This document shows, piece after piece, positions 1 through 9,377 of a stretch of 64,000 nt of DNA. How positions within the stretch are numbered: position 1 is the first letter of the stretch; each line of letters starts with the position of its first letter. The stretch is from Adhaeribacter swui (GTDB taxonomy: Bacteria > Bacteroidota > Bacteroidia > Cytophagales > Hymenobacteraceae): NCBI RefSeq assembly GCF_014217805.1, contig NZ_CP055156.1, positions 5,834,585 to 5,898,584 on the forward strand. Reading direction: 5' to 3'. A model generated the notes under the pieces. It was not told where the DNA came from and searched no databases. It saw nothing but the letters and a program-made list of their open reading frames with translations. A program made the position numbers and the translations under genes.

Positions 1-947
1 CTACTGGTTGCTATAATTTCCTCTACCTGAGCTTTAGCAACCGGTAATTTTATTTTTTTATTATTCACGCTGGCTTTTAACCAGCCCAGGTAATCTTTCT
101 GAATTTCCGGTGGCCAGTTTGCGTCCATTTGTCCGGCAGTATATTTGCCTTCGGCGGTACGAATATGGGCAAACATGTCTTCGAGGCGGGTTTTTTCAGA
201 TGCTTTCACTACTTTTTCGGCCAGGTGCGGCGGAATAAAAATCACTACCCCTTCTTTGCCCAACACCACATCGCCCGGCATTACCGTTACCTGCCGAATG
301 CGGGTAGGTTGGTTAATGCCCATGATCATGGTATTTAAATCGCTGCGCGGGTTATGGTAAGTAGGGGAATAACTAGTTACATAGGAAGTAAATCCACCCA
401 TGTCTTTCAGCCCTTCAATATCCCGGATGGCACCATCGTAGATAATACCATTCCCAGATCTCCGGTAAATATCGGCGGCTACGCGGTCGCCAATGGTGGG
501 GCCGTTTTTGTGCAAGCCAAACTGACTTCCCACATATACATCGCCTTTTTGCAATTGCTCTACTCCCCAAACGTTTTGGTTCCGGCGGCCTTCTTTTTTA
601 CCGCGCTCGTCTATTACTTTCCACATATCCGGGCGATACGGCATAAAAGTAGTGGTAAAAGCACGGCCAACCAGTACGCTGTCCGGATTAATCCGAACGG
701 GCCAGTCCTCCGCTAATTGGTAAGTAAATTGCGCACCCACCATCGTGGCCCAGGCTTCTTCAATACTTACTGCTTTCATGCGTTTCAGAATATCATCCGA
801 AACTTTAGGTCGGCCATCCGGGAAGCGCTCGCCTTTCCACTCAGGCGTAAGGAAATTTAATTCTTCTTTCGAAATCTGTTGCGCTTGCGTTAAAGAAACA
901 GGAATTAAAAAACAGGATAATAACAGTAGGGTAAATACTTTTTTCAT
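1..947 (-). CDS. Exported RraA-like / HMG aldolase-fold protein (partial)
   Basis: An open minus-strand frame starts at the ATG at 945-947 and runs off the left edge, so the C-terminus is missing. The first residues (MKKVFTLLLLSCFLIPVSL, then TQAQ) look like a Sec signal peptide, which places the protein in the periplasm or envelope. The core has the motifs of the RraA/4-hydroxy-4-methyl-2-oxoglutarate aldolase fold: GPTIGDRVAADI and, about 20 residues later, IIYDGAIRDIEG, whose DGxxRD is the metal/substrate signature. Family members are either RNase E inhibitors or class II pyruvate aldolases. The intact DGxxRD and the export signal favour an aldolase-like or sugar-acid role over RNase E control; this is inference. 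It lies downstream of the SusC/SusD operon, separated by a strong terminator, so it is probably transcribed on its own. Confidence 0.8.
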   Translation of the reverse strand, partial: MKKVFTLLLLSCFLIPVSLTQAQQISKEELNFLTPEWKGERFPDGRPKVSDDILKRMKAVSIEEAWATMVGAQFTYQLAEDWPVRINPDSVLVGRAFTTTFMPYRPDMWKVIDERGKKEGRRNQNVWGVEQLQKGDVYVGSQFGLHKNGPTIGDRVAADIYRRSGNGIIYDGAIRDIEGLKDMGGFTSYVTSYSPTYHNPRSDLNTMIMGINQPTRIRQVTVMPGDVVLGKEGVVIFIPPHLAEKVVKASEKTRLEDMFAHIRTAEGKYTAGQMDANWPPEIQKDYLGWLKASVNNKKIKLPVAKAQVEEIIATS

Positions 948-1079
948 TAGCCAGATAATCAAATGCGGGTACAAAACTTGCGCTAAACAGCAGTAAGGTA
1001 TAATAGCAATTCTATAGGAATTCTGTTGTTTTACCTTAAAACTGAATTAACCTTGATTTAAAGTTGATAGAAAAGGAAA

Positions 1080-1132
1080 AAATTTAAAAAACCGCCCGCT
1101 ACCTGTTGGCAAACAGGCGGTTTTTTAAATTT
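1080..1132 (-). terminator. Rho-independent terminator after the SusC/SusD operon
   Basis: The arms at 1080-1096 (A-tract, then ACCGCC) and 1116-1132 (GGCGG, then T-tract) pair perfectly over 17 bases. A smaller CCTGTT/AACAGG stem sits in the loop. It lies directly against the susD stop codon at 1133. Because one arm starts with an A-run and the other ends with a T-run, it could act in both directions. Confidence 0.85.
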
Positions 1133-2659
1133 TTATTTATCCCAAAACAAACGGGTACCCAGCACATTTGGCCCCATGCGCGTGATAGCTTCGTTCACGT
1201 TAGCCTGGTTCACCGATACTTCGCGGTTTGGATACACTAAGCGGCGGATAAAACCTCCTTTAACGGAAACATCTTCGCCCGGATAGTTAATAGGCTGCAA
1301 TCTTGGCAACTCGGTACGGCGGAAGTTAGCCCAAGCTTCGGACCAGCTCCGGAAAGAAGCTACCCAGTACTGCGTATTAATTTGCTCCAAAGCTGTTGCC
1401 GGGTCATATAAAATGCCCGGTTGTTGCACGTAAGCATTTTTTACTTCTTCGGGTATGTTAATGGTAGCATCATAACCTTTTAGTTGATCCATGTGACCTT
1501 TGATTCCATTTTCGTAATAGGTCTTGGCATCACCGTCAATAAATCCTCTTTGGGCTGCTTCGGCTAATAATAATTGGGTTTGGGCGAAGGTTACCAAAAA
1601 CTCCGGCGAATTTTGATTTAATACCGTATTGCGGCGGAATTGCGAATAGGCATCCAAAGAACCGCGATAACCCGGAGCTGTAGGCAAGGTTACATCGGAA
1701 TAACCGTAAGGCAGGCCAAACTGATCAGCCAAATTGGTATTCATCTCACCACCAGTATCGGAACCGCGTTGCGAATACCGCACTACAATGTAAGGCGACC
1801 GGGGATCGTTGTAAGTTTTCAGGAAATTAACGAATGGCTCACCGGCGAAGAAGTTAGCTCTTTCGGTAGCAGTAAGTCCGGCAGTGGTGGGGTGCACATA
1901 AGCCGGCGAGTTAAACCGCACGTAAGCATTATCATCGTTCGAAGCCATTAATGGACCAGCCACAGCTTTATCTACCCATTGGTCGGCTTTAGCCGGATCT
2001 AATTCGGTGAAGCGCATGGCTGCCCGCAACAAGATAGAGTTGCCTAATTTCTTCCACTTTTCAATGTTGCCGTTGTAGAAAATATCGCCTCCTACTACAG
2101 TTGGTTTAGCTGGATCCAGAGCCGCCGTAGCTTCTTCTAATTCCTTCAGAATATCATCGTAAATGGCTTTTTGGTCGTCGTACTTCGGCAGGTAAGTGCT
2201 TTCCAGAAAACCTTTACCGGCTTGGAAGTAAGGTACGTCGCCGTAGGTATCTACCAGCACAATAAAGTTGTAGGCCTTTAAAATCCGGGCCATGTTGTAG
2301 ATGTTACTCTGCGCCGGATCAGCCTTGGTTTTTTCAATAATGGCTACAGTATTGCGCACCGGTCCTTCGTACAAGCCGTTCCATAAAGAGCGGGTGTTGG
2401 CATCGTTGAGTACGTTGTGGTTACCAGCCTCTACTACCCCGGTAAAAGGCGTATTTACTTGTTGTACAATATTGCCTTCGTAAAAATGCATGGACTGGTT
2501 ACCCGATGCAAATTGGGCATTGTTTAACAAATAAACCGGATCGAGATCAGTAGCTTGGTTCGGGTTGGTATTAATTTCTTCGAAATCCTTGTCGCAGCTA
2601 CTCACGCTTAACAACAGAGCGGCAAAGGCCAGGGATATATATTTTTTCATGTAAATCAT
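1133..2659 (-). CDS. SusD/RagB-family nutrient-binding outer-membrane lipoprotein
   Basis: This is the surface glycan/nutrient-binding partner of the SusC transporter just upstream. The N-terminus has a lipoprotein signal with lipobox SVSSC (Cys22 of the long form). An internal ATG at 2650 gives a cleaner signal (MKKYISLAFAALLLS) and may be the real start. The mature part begins DKDFEEINTNPNQ, typical of the SusD-like_2 branch, and carries the helical TPR-like core segment YNMARILKAYNFIVLVDTYG with GDVPY. Length (508 aa) is normal for the family. It follows susC after a 6-base gap, so the two are one transcript ending at the hairpin at 1080-1132. No degradative enzyme sits beside the pair, so the substrate cannot be deduced. 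Confidence 0.93.
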   Translation of the reverse strand: MIYMKKYISLAFAALLLSVSSCDKDFEEINTNPNQATDLDPVYLLNNAQFASGNQSMHFYEGNIVQQVNTPFTGVVEAGNHNVLNDANTRSLWNGLYEGPVRNTVAIIEKTKADPAQSNIYNMARILKAYNFIVLVDTYGDVPYFQAGKGFLESTYLPKYDDQKAIYDDILKELEEATAALDPAKPTVVGGDIFYNGNIEKWKKLGNSILLRAAMRFTELDPAKADQWVDKAVAGPLMASNDDNAYVRFNSPAYVHPTTAGLTATERANFFAGEPFVNFLKTYNDPRSPYIVVRYSQRGSDTGGEMNTNLADQFGLPYGYSDVTLPTAPGYRGSLDAYSQFRRNTVLNQNSPEFLVTFAQTQLLLAEAAQRGFIDGDAKTYYENGIKGHMDQLKGYDATINIPEEVKNAYVQQPGILYDPATALEQINTQYWVASFRSWSEAWANFRRTELPRLQPINYPGEDVSVKGGFIRRLVYPNREVSVNQANVNEAITRMGPNVLGTRLFWDK

Positions 2660-2665
2660 AATTGC

Positions 2666-5600
2666 TTAAAGCTTAATGTTAATGTTTAAACCATAACTGC
2701 GGGTGGTAGGCAGGGCGTGCGCCTCTAAACCAGTGTTAAGGTCAGATGCGGAGAACTGTGTTTCCGGATCCAGATTGTCGACGTATTTTTTAATGATGAG
2801 CACGTTGTTTACAAAGGCATTCAGGGATAAACCTTTCACGAAAGATTTGTTCACGAACCGCGATAAGTCATAGCCTAAGGACAAGGTTCTCCAACGCACG
2901 AAGCTGGCGTTGTAAACAAATGGGGTGGTTACGTTTACACTGCGGTAGTTATTGTAAAATTCTTGGGCTGGTACCGGAGTAGTATTTGGCGTACCATCGG
3001 CATTTACCGCATCTGGCATTACTACACCACCTTCGCGGCCAACCAAAGATGCTTTGTGCAAGCCGTGACGGTACCAGTTAAAGTTAGAGTTAGAGATTAA
3101 CTTATGACCGGCTTTGAAATCGATCTGAGCAAACAAGCGGAATCCTTTAAAATTAACGGTGTTTAACCAACCGCCGGTGTGGGTAGGAATAGCGCTGCCA
3201 TAAGTTACCAGATTACCTTGTGAGAAACGGCCATTGGCAGTTTCTATCTGACCTTGCGCATTGCGTTTGTAATCAAAGCCGCGTAAGGAAGCTAAAGGCT
3301 TACCCACTTCGTGCGATACGTAACCGATGAAGGCACCTAAATCCTGGGCATTGGCCACATCAAAACGAGCTTGATTATTAGCTAACTCCAGTACTTCACT
3401 TTTGTTAATGGTAAAGTTAAAGGCACTGGTCCAGGTAATAGCATCGTTGCGTACGGGTTCTAAAGTTAATAAAGCTTCAATACCCTGGTTTCTTAATTTA
3501 CCTACGTTTACTTTGGTTTGGTTAAAACCAGACGTGTTCGAGATATCTACGTTCAGGATTTCATCTACAGTGTTTTTCCGGTAAACGCTAAAGTCTAAGT
3601 TAATGCGGTTATCCAGGGTTCTTAACTCAATACCAGCTTCGGCTTCGCGTACGCTTAGTGGGCGTAAATTCGGGTTCGGGCTAACAGAACCAGAGATGTT
3701 ACCTAAAGCGTAGTTGCTGCCATTTATTGATAATGGGTTGGCGTTGATGTTATAGAACAAAGCGTTAGAATACGGATCGGTGGCACCACCTACTTCGGCG
3801 TAAGCTACCCGCACTTTACCGTAGTTTAACCAGGCTGGCAAACTAGGGAACGCTTGGCTGAATACGAAGCTGGAGCTAATAGATGGATACAGGTAGTTAT
3901 TTGATTTTGGGTTTAACGTAGAGAACCAGTCATTACGGCCCGTTAAATTTAAAAACAAGTAATTATTGAACGAGAAATCAACGGTACCAAACAAGGAGTT
4001 AACCCGGTTCTGTGAATAAGAAGCTACCGGCTCTTTTACCTGGCCGTTGCCTATGGTATAGAGGTCGCGCACGTAGAAGTTAGTTACCGAAGTACCAATG
4101 CTGGTAGTTTTAATATCCATGGAGTTACCACCGAAAGTTGCATCAATACCAAACTTACCAAACTCGCGGTTAGCCCCGATTAAGAAGTCTAAGTTGCGCT
4201 CCCGGAAAGTATTCTCTCTCTGGTAGAAGTTACCGTTAAACCCGGTAGTTGCCGATACTAAGAAAGCGGTACCTGTAGGGCGGTTGGCATTGTACGGGTT
4301 GGTGAAATAATCCTGTCCTACCCGGCCTTGAGCGTATAACCACGGGGTAAACTGATAACGAATAGACGCATTACCAAAAATCCGGTCGCGGCGGTTTTCT
4401 TCTAAACGTTTGTTAATGGTCCAGTACGGGTTCGTCCGGTTAGTAAAACGGGAAGGGTGGATTTCGTTACCAGCGGCATTCTGATAAGCTGCTTCTAGCC
4501 AGGCTACATCAATACTGTTGGCAATGGTATAAACAGTTTGGTTAATGTTATAATCCTGCTGTGCTACTACCGGCGGGTTTTTGGTGTACTCGTTCGAATA
4601 GTTGGCGTTAAACTGAGTCGATAATTTATCCGTCAGGTTATAGGTTAAGCCAAAATTTAAAATTTTCTTGTTGTACTCCGAGTTCGGGATAATGCTGTTG
4701 GCATCGGTGTTGGCAAAAGATAAACGGAAGTTCCCTTTATCGCTGCCACCGCTTAAAGCAACGGAATTAGTCCAGGTGGTACCGGTGCGGTAAAAATCTT
4801 TTACCCGGTTTTTATACGGGCTGTACGGATGTAACTGACCATCTACCGCAATAGTAGGTTGGCCATCAAAGCGTTCGCCGAAGCTCCATGTACCGGTACC
4901 GGTAGATGGACCACGGGCTGCGTTCGGGCCGCCTTCAAGTACTTGCGGCCGGATGCCGTTTTCTCCCTGACCGTATTCATACTGAAAATCCGTATAATCT
5001 AAAGCTTGGTCGGCCTGGAAGTTAGAGTTAACCTCTACCCCAATACCAGTTTGGCCTTTACCCGATTTGGTAGTAATAATAATAGCGCCATTGGCTGCTC
5101 TAAAACCGTACAGTGCCGAAGCTGCTGCTCCTTTTAATACGGTCATGGACTCAATATCGTCGGGGTTAATGCTTTGCAAACCATCGCCGGTATCAGTACG
5201 GGCTTCACCGTTAAAGCCAGTGCCGCCGCTGTTGGCCGAGCCGCCGGTAGAGTTGTTAATCGGCACGCCGTTTACAATAATCAATGGCGAGTTATTTGCC
5301 CCAAAAGAAGCTTGGCCCCGGATCCGGATTTTAGAAGAACCGCCCGGACCGCTTGGTGGCGCTTGTACCTGTAAACCAGGCACTTTACCTACCAGGCTAT
5401 TACCCACGTTGGTAGTGCGGGTGGTAGTTAATTGCTCGGTATTTACCGTAGAAGTGGCATAACCTAATTTCTTGGCATCGCGCTTAATACCAAAAGCCGT
5501 TACAACTACTTCTTCCAGAGCTTCCGAATTTTCTTCCAGCACAATATTAATGGTAGTTTGATTGCCTACTGCAATTTCGCGGTTGGTGTAACCAATATAA

Positions 5601-5833
5601 CTAACTACTAAAGTGGCATTATCCGGAACGTTTAAACTAAATTTTCCTTCTGCATCGGTAGTAGTACCGGTAGTGGTGTTTTTAACCAGGATAGTTGCTC
5701 CGATAATAGCCTGCTTGTCTTTGGCCGAAGTAACGGTTCCGGTAATTTGCCTTCCTTGGGCCTGAACATTTATTGCCCCGAAGACTCCCAGGCAAAATGT
5801 TAGCAAGTAAAAAATGAGTCTAGATTTGTGCAT
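2666..5833 (-). CDS. SusC/RagA-family TonB-dependent outer-membrane transporter
   Basis: A 1055-residue TonB-dependent transporter of the SusC type. Residues 1-25 form a Sec signal ending INVQAQ. Residues about 28-110 are a carboxypeptidase-D-like regulatory domain (ITGTVTSAKDKQAIIGATI ... DAEGKFSLNVP ... SYIGY). A TonB box follows (EEVVVTAFGI), then the plug (KVPGLQVQAPPSGPGG, IRIRGQASFGANN, PLIIVNGVPI) and a 22-strand barrel ending in NINIKL. It has no STN domain, so it should not signal to an anti-sigma factor, and no sigma gene is adjacent. It is co-transcribed with the SusD gene 6 bases downstream. The 5' region is long and AT-rich with a possible promoter about 350 bases upstream. Confidence 0.95.
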   Translation of the reverse strand: MHKSRLIFYLLTFCLGVFGAINVQAQGRQITGTVTSAKDKQAIIGATILVKNTTTGTTTDAEGKFSLNVPDNATLVVSYIGYTNREIAVGNQTTINIVLEENSEALEEVVVTAFGIKRDAKKLGYATSTVNTEQLTTTRTTNVGNSLVGKVPGLQVQAPPSGPGGSSKIRIRGQASFGANNSPLIIVNGVPINNSTGGSANSGGTGFNGEARTDTGDGLQSINPDDIESMTVLKGAAASALYGFRAANGAIIITTKSGKGQTGIGVEVNSNFQADQALDYTDFQYEYGQGENGIRPQVLEGGPNAARGPSTGTGTWSFGERFDGQPTIAVDGQLHPYSPYKNRVKDFYRTGTTWTNSVALSGGSDKGNFRLSFANTDANSIIPNSEYNKKILNFGLTYNLTDKLSTQFNANYSNEYTKNPPVVAQQDYNINQTVYTIANSIDVAWLEAAYQNAAGNEIHPSRFTNRTNPYWTINKRLEENRRDRIFGNASIRYQFTPWLYAQGRVGQDYFTNPYNANRPTGTAFLVSATTGFNGNFYQRENTFRERNLDFLIGANREFGKFGIDATFGGNSMDIKTTSIGTSVTNFYVRDLYTIGNGQVKEPVASYSQNRVNSLFGTVDFSFNNYLFLNLTGRNDWFSTLNPKSNNYLYPSISSSFVFSQAFPSLPAWLNYGKVRVAYAEVGGATDPYSNALFYNINANPLSINGSNYALGNISGSVSPNPNLRPLSVREAEAGIELRTLDNRINLDFSVYRKNTVDEILNVDISNTSGFNQTKVNVGKLRNQGIEALLTLEPVRNDAITWTSAFNFTINKSEVLELANNQARFDVANAQDLGAFIGYVSHEVGKPLASLRGFDYKRNAQGQIETANGRFSQGNLVTYGSAIPTHTGGWLNTVNFKGFRLFAQIDFKAGHKLISNSNFNWYRHGLHKASLVGREGGVVMPDAVNADGTPNTTPVPAQEFYNNYRSVNVTTPFVYNASFVRWRTLSLGYDLSRFVNKSFVKGLSLNAFVNNVLIIKKYVDNLDPETQFSASDLNTGLEAHALPTTRSYGLNINIKL

Positions 5834-6417
5834 ACACTTTTTATTTAAATTAATTGAATGGTTTATTAACTAAAAGAATCTGTTGCTCGTCCGGTTACTT
5901 ACTTTTTGTTTTTAAACCCTTCTGTTGGCCTAGTTTTTTGTTATTGCGGCAGCCTTACATAAAAAGACAGCTTAAACTAATATAACCCTAAACGTAGCAG
6001 AAAGCGCTCTAACATCTTGTTTATATAATATTTAACTAAAATCCGGGTTTCACTAAAATATTATTTTTAAAAAAATACTATTGTTGAAAATTTAACTAAT
6101 TCGATGCTTAAAATTTGAAAAATAATTAATTTTAAGAAGCATTCTACCCTACTGTTTAGCAATTTTCTAAAACACGATCTAACAAATATATTACTTATTG
6201 TAAAAAATACAATAGTAAAAATTAATTAAATTTAGGTATAATTTATACTTCTAAGCAGATAGGGTATCACTTTACTGTTAGTATCATTTTAAGAAAAAAC
6301 AGCAATATGCCATCGTGTATATAAACCCTTAGAATAAGTGCAAAGGCACTCGGAAATACAATTTATAAAAGAAGGTGGGCTTTGGCGAAAATACGAATAG
6401 CTTCAAGGGGTAAAAGT
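5834..6417. other. Long AT-rich leader/upstream region of the susC gene
   Basis: This stretch holds no convincing gene. It contains one good match to the Bacteroidota promoter consensus on the minus strand (6183-6213), which would give susC an untranslated leader of about 350 bases. No clear riboswitch fold was recognised in the leader. Confidence 0.5.
6183..6213 (-). promoter_or_regulatory. Candidate Bacteroidota-type promoter for susC/susD
   Basis: On the minus strand, TATATTTG (6190-6183) matches the -7 consensus TAnnTTTG. ATTG (6213-6210), a 3-of-4 match to the -33 TTTG, lies 19 bases upstream, which is the expected spacing. This is a consensus match only, in very AT-rich DNA. Confidence 0.4.
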
Positions 6418-6455
6418 AAAAAGTCCGGCGTGGGTAAACCACACCGGACTTTTTT
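6418..6455 (-). terminator. Rho-independent terminator after the small acidic-protein gene
   Basis: AAAAAGTCCGG pairs with CCGGACTTTTT, extended by GTG/CAC across one bulge around the loop GGTAAAC. It lies 26 bases downstream of the stop codon of the minus-strand gene starting at 6879. Confidence 0.8.
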
Positions 6456-6480
6456 AAAATAATACGTTAGTTACGGCAAA

Positions 6481-6879
6481 TTAAGCTTTCCAAACTTCCT
6501 TCCGCACGTTTTTACCAACAGATAAAACCAAACGCGTTGGGTTAGGTACTAAAACTAACCGGGCTTCCCGGTCCGGGTATTCTTCCGTATCTACCCAAAC
6601 CCCTTCTTTCGCCGAAATCGTGGTGTTATCGTCGGTGGCCAGTTGGGTGGGCAAATAAGCAGTTGGCAATAAAACATCCGTATCCGGACAAACTTTATCG
6701 TGTACCTGGGTTAAAATATCTTCTAAATAATCGCCAAATCTTTCATTAAAATCATCTTCCAGATCGTGCAGTTCTTCTTCCACTTCATCGTACCGGTCAT
6801 CGTCGTAAGTGAGCTGCCCTAGTTCCTGCTTTTTTTGAATAATGGCTACAAGGGATGAATTTAATTCATTCGTGTTCAT
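6481..6879 (-). CDS. Small acidic conserved-looking hypothetical protein
   Basis: I do not recognise this 132-residue protein. The N-terminal two-fifths is highly acidic and predicted helical, possibly coiled-coil (YDDDRYDEVEEELHDLEDDF). The remainder reads as a compact beta-rich domain with PTAYLPTQ, GVWVDTEEYPDREARLVLV and LSVGKNVRKEVW. There is no signal peptide or membrane segment, so it is probably cytoplasmic. It stands alone, with its own terminator at 6418-6455 and 580 bases of gene-free DNA upstream. Clean codon usage, an ATG start and the dedicated terminator support a real gene. Function unknown. Confidence 0.75.
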   Translation of the reverse strand: MNTNELNSSLVAIIQKKQELGQLTYDDDRYDEVEEELHDLEDDFNERFGDYLEDILTQVHDKVCPDTDVLLPTAYLPTQLATDDNTTISAKEGVWVDTEEYPDREARLVLVPNPTRLVLSVGKNVRKEVWKA

Positions 6880-7460
6880 GTGTGCATGCTATGATTTCTA
6901 CAAATTTTAAAACATGTATCAGCAATTGCAAGTAAATACCAAATAATTTAAAACGGCAATCCGCATGTTGCAAGGTATTTTAAGCAAATATTTACTTTAA
7001 AAAATTAAGTAAATTTTACCTTTATAGGCGCCTGCCCGGGGAGCATAACCTTTAAACCTCTTTTAAAAAAGCAATTACGGTAATAGCTACTATCCGGTTT
7101 AAAATATAAAATTTTTAAAATTTTGCTAAATCCGGCAACTGCCAAGCTGATAGGTTTTAATATTTACTTTTAAACTTAGGTTTTTATATCCGGATGGCGT
7201 TAAATTTCGTACAGTACACACCCAGAATGAAACAGATTTATATAGCAGCATTTTTTAATTTTGTTTCGGTAAAAAATTGCCCGCTTTAGTTACCTTGGTT
7301 GGTATAACCGAAAGTTTCTTTTGCGGCGCGTATAAAGTTGCCAGATAACTAAATTAACTTAATTTTTTCTCATTACTTAATAGTATATATAAGATTACTG
7401 GTTTGCGTATAACTAGTATAAAAAACGATTTATATCCACATTCTAATTTTAAATAAAACT
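6880..7460. other. AT-rich divergent intergenic region
   Basis: It separates the minus-strand acidic-protein gene from the plus-strand phosphoglucomutase gene, so it must carry both promoters. A TTTTTAAAATTTT-type block occurs near 7110. I found no open frame, hairpin with a T-run or exact promoter consensus. Confidence 0.4.
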
Positions 7461-9194
7461 ATGATTGACCCAGCTATCCAAAGTAAAATAGACGCCTGGT
7501 TAAACGGACCCTACGACGATGCCACCAAAGCGCAAATTCGGGAACTCATGACCGGTACCCAAAACGAGTCGCTAACCGATGCCTTTTACCGCGACCTGGA
7601 ATTTGGTACGGGGGGCCTCCGGGGCTTAATGGGGGTAGGTAGCAACCGCATGAACCGGTACACTTTGGGAGCCGCCACACAAGGATTAAGCAATTATTTA
7701 AAAAAATCATTTCCGGGCGAGCAAGTGAAAGTAGCCATTGCCCACGACAGCCGTAATAACAGCCCCGAGTTTGCCCAAATTGTAGCCGATGTTTTTAGCG
7801 CCAACGATATCAAGGTATTTTTCTTTGAAGAATTGCGCCCTACGCCGGAGCTATCTTTTGCCATTCGGCACTTAGGCTGCCACAGCGGCGTGGTTTTAAC
7901 GGCCTCACATAATCCCAAAGAATACAACGGCTACAAAGCTTACTGGAACGATGGCGGCCAGGTAGTAGCTCCGCACGATAAAAACATTATTAACGAAGTA
8001 AACGCCATTACTTCCATCGAGGACATTAAGTTTACAGCCAAGCCCGAAAACATTCAACTGATTGGCAACGAGGTAGACGAAGCTTACCTGGAGCGGGTTG
8101 CCGGTTTATCTATCTCCCATGATGCCATTAAGCGCCAGCACGATTTAAAAATTGTGTACACGCCATTGCACGGCACCGGTATTACGCTGGTTCCCCGCAT
8201 TCTGGAGAAACTCGGTTTTACCAACGTTACCATCGTGGAAGAACAAGCCACCCCGGATGGTAATTTCCCGACGGTAATTTACCCCAACCCCGAAGAAAAA
8301 GAAGCCATGAGCCTGGCTTTGCAAAAAGCCCAGGAAATAGATGCCGATTTAGTGCTGGCCACCGACCCCGATGCTGACCGGGTAGGTATTGGCGTAAAAA
8401 ATATTCACGGCGAATTTGTGCTGCTCAACGGTAACCAAACCGGCAGTTTGCTTATTTATTATTTAGTAAAAGCCTGGAACGACGCGGGTAAATTAACCGG
8501 CAAAGAATTTATTGCCAACACCATTGTTACCACGGAACTCATGAACCGGGTAGCCGAAAAATACGGAGTAAAATCGTACCAAACACTTACCGGCTTTAAA
8601 TACATTGCCGAAGTAATCCGGGGCCTGGAAGGCAAAGAAACGTTTATTGGCGGCGGCGAAGAAAGTTACGGTTATTTAATCGGCGATTTTGTGCGTGATA
8701 AAGACGCCATTGCTTCCTGCGCCATGATTGCCGAAATGGCCGCCGTGGCCAAAGACCAAGGCAAAACCTTGTACCAGCTCATGATTAGCATGTACGAAGA
8801 GTTTAAGTTTTTTAAAGAAGACTTAATTTCTTTAACTAAAAAAGGCCAGCGCGGTCAGCAGGAAATTGCCGAAATGATGCAGGCCTTGCGCGACAATCCG
8901 CCACAGGTAATAAACGGCGCCCGGGTACACGAAATCCGGGATTATAAAACCGGCATTATTAAAAACCTGGAAACCGGTACCGAGCACACCATTGATATGG
9001 AACGCTCCAACGTGCTGCAGTTTATTACCGCCGATGGCTCTAAAATATCGGCCCGGCCATCCGGCACGGAGCCTAAAATTAAATTTTACTTTAGCGTGCA
9101 GCAAAAACTGCCTTCCGAAGCCGACTTCGATCGGGTAGATGCCCAGCTTACCCGCCGCATCCACGAGATAATTGCGGATATGCAGTTACGTTAA
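7461..9194 (+). CDS. pgm: Phosphoglucomutase / phospho-sugar mutase
   Basis: Interconverts glucose-1-phosphate and glucose-6-phosphate (or a related hexose/pentose phosphate) in the cytoplasm, linking glycolysis to polysaccharide and nucleotide-sugar synthesis. All four alpha-D-phosphohexomutase signatures are present: the phospho-serine loop TASHNPKEYNGYK (Ser149), the metal loop ATDPDADRVGIG near residue 300, the sugar-binding GGGEESYGYLIGD near 395, and the phosphate-binding SARPSGTEPKIKFY near the C-terminus. At 577 residues it matches the PgcA-like subfamily of phosphoglucomutases (about 580 aa), which also includes phosphopentomutase-like members. It has no close operon partner: the next gene begins after a terminator at 9216-9250. 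Confidence 0.93.
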   Translation: MIDPAIQSKIDAWLNGPYDDATKAQIRELMTGTQNESLTDAFYRDLEFGTGGLRGLMGVGSNRMNRYTLGAATQGLSNYLKKSFPGEQVKVAIAHDSRNNSPEFAQIVADVFSANDIKVFFFEELRPTPELSFAIRHLGCHSGVVLTASHNPKEYNGYKAYWNDGGQVVAPHDKNIINEVNAITSIEDIKFTAKPENIQLIGNEVDEAYLERVAGLSISHDAIKRQHDLKIVYTPLHGTGITLVPRILEKLGFTNVTIVEEQATPDGNFPTVIYPNPEEKEAMSLALQKAQEIDADLVLATDPDADRVGIGVKNIHGEFVLLNGNQTGSLLIYYLVKAWNDAGKLTGKEFIANTIVTTELMNRVAEKYGVKSYQTLTGFKYIAEVIRGLEGKETFIGGGEESYGYLIGDFVRDKDAIASCAMIAEMAAVAKDQGKTLYQLMISMYEEFKFFKEDLISLTKKGQRGQQEIAEMMQALRDNPPQVINGARVHEIRDYKTGIIKNLETGTEHTIDMERSNVLQFITADGSKISARPSGTEPKIKFYFSVQQKLPSEADFDRVDAQLTRRIHEIIADMQLR

Positions 9195-9215
9195 TTTTTT
9201 AAAATTTTAAATTTT

Positions 9216-9250
9216 AAGCCTGATGTGTTTTTCGCATCAGGCTTTTTGTT
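9216..9250 (+). terminator. Rho-independent terminator after pgm
   Basis: AAGCCTGATG (9216-9225) pairs with CATCAGGCTT (9235-9244), followed by a T-run. It lies 22 bases after the pgm stop codon. Confidence 0.9.
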
Positions 9251-9377
9251 TTATACTTTTTTATTAAATTTATAATAACAAGCACAAGCCAGTCACTACC
9301 CGGCATCCCCTACTTCGGAGAGGTTTACACCACTTTTTTAAAATTATTGCTTCGTTCCACTCATATCTTTTGTAAGC

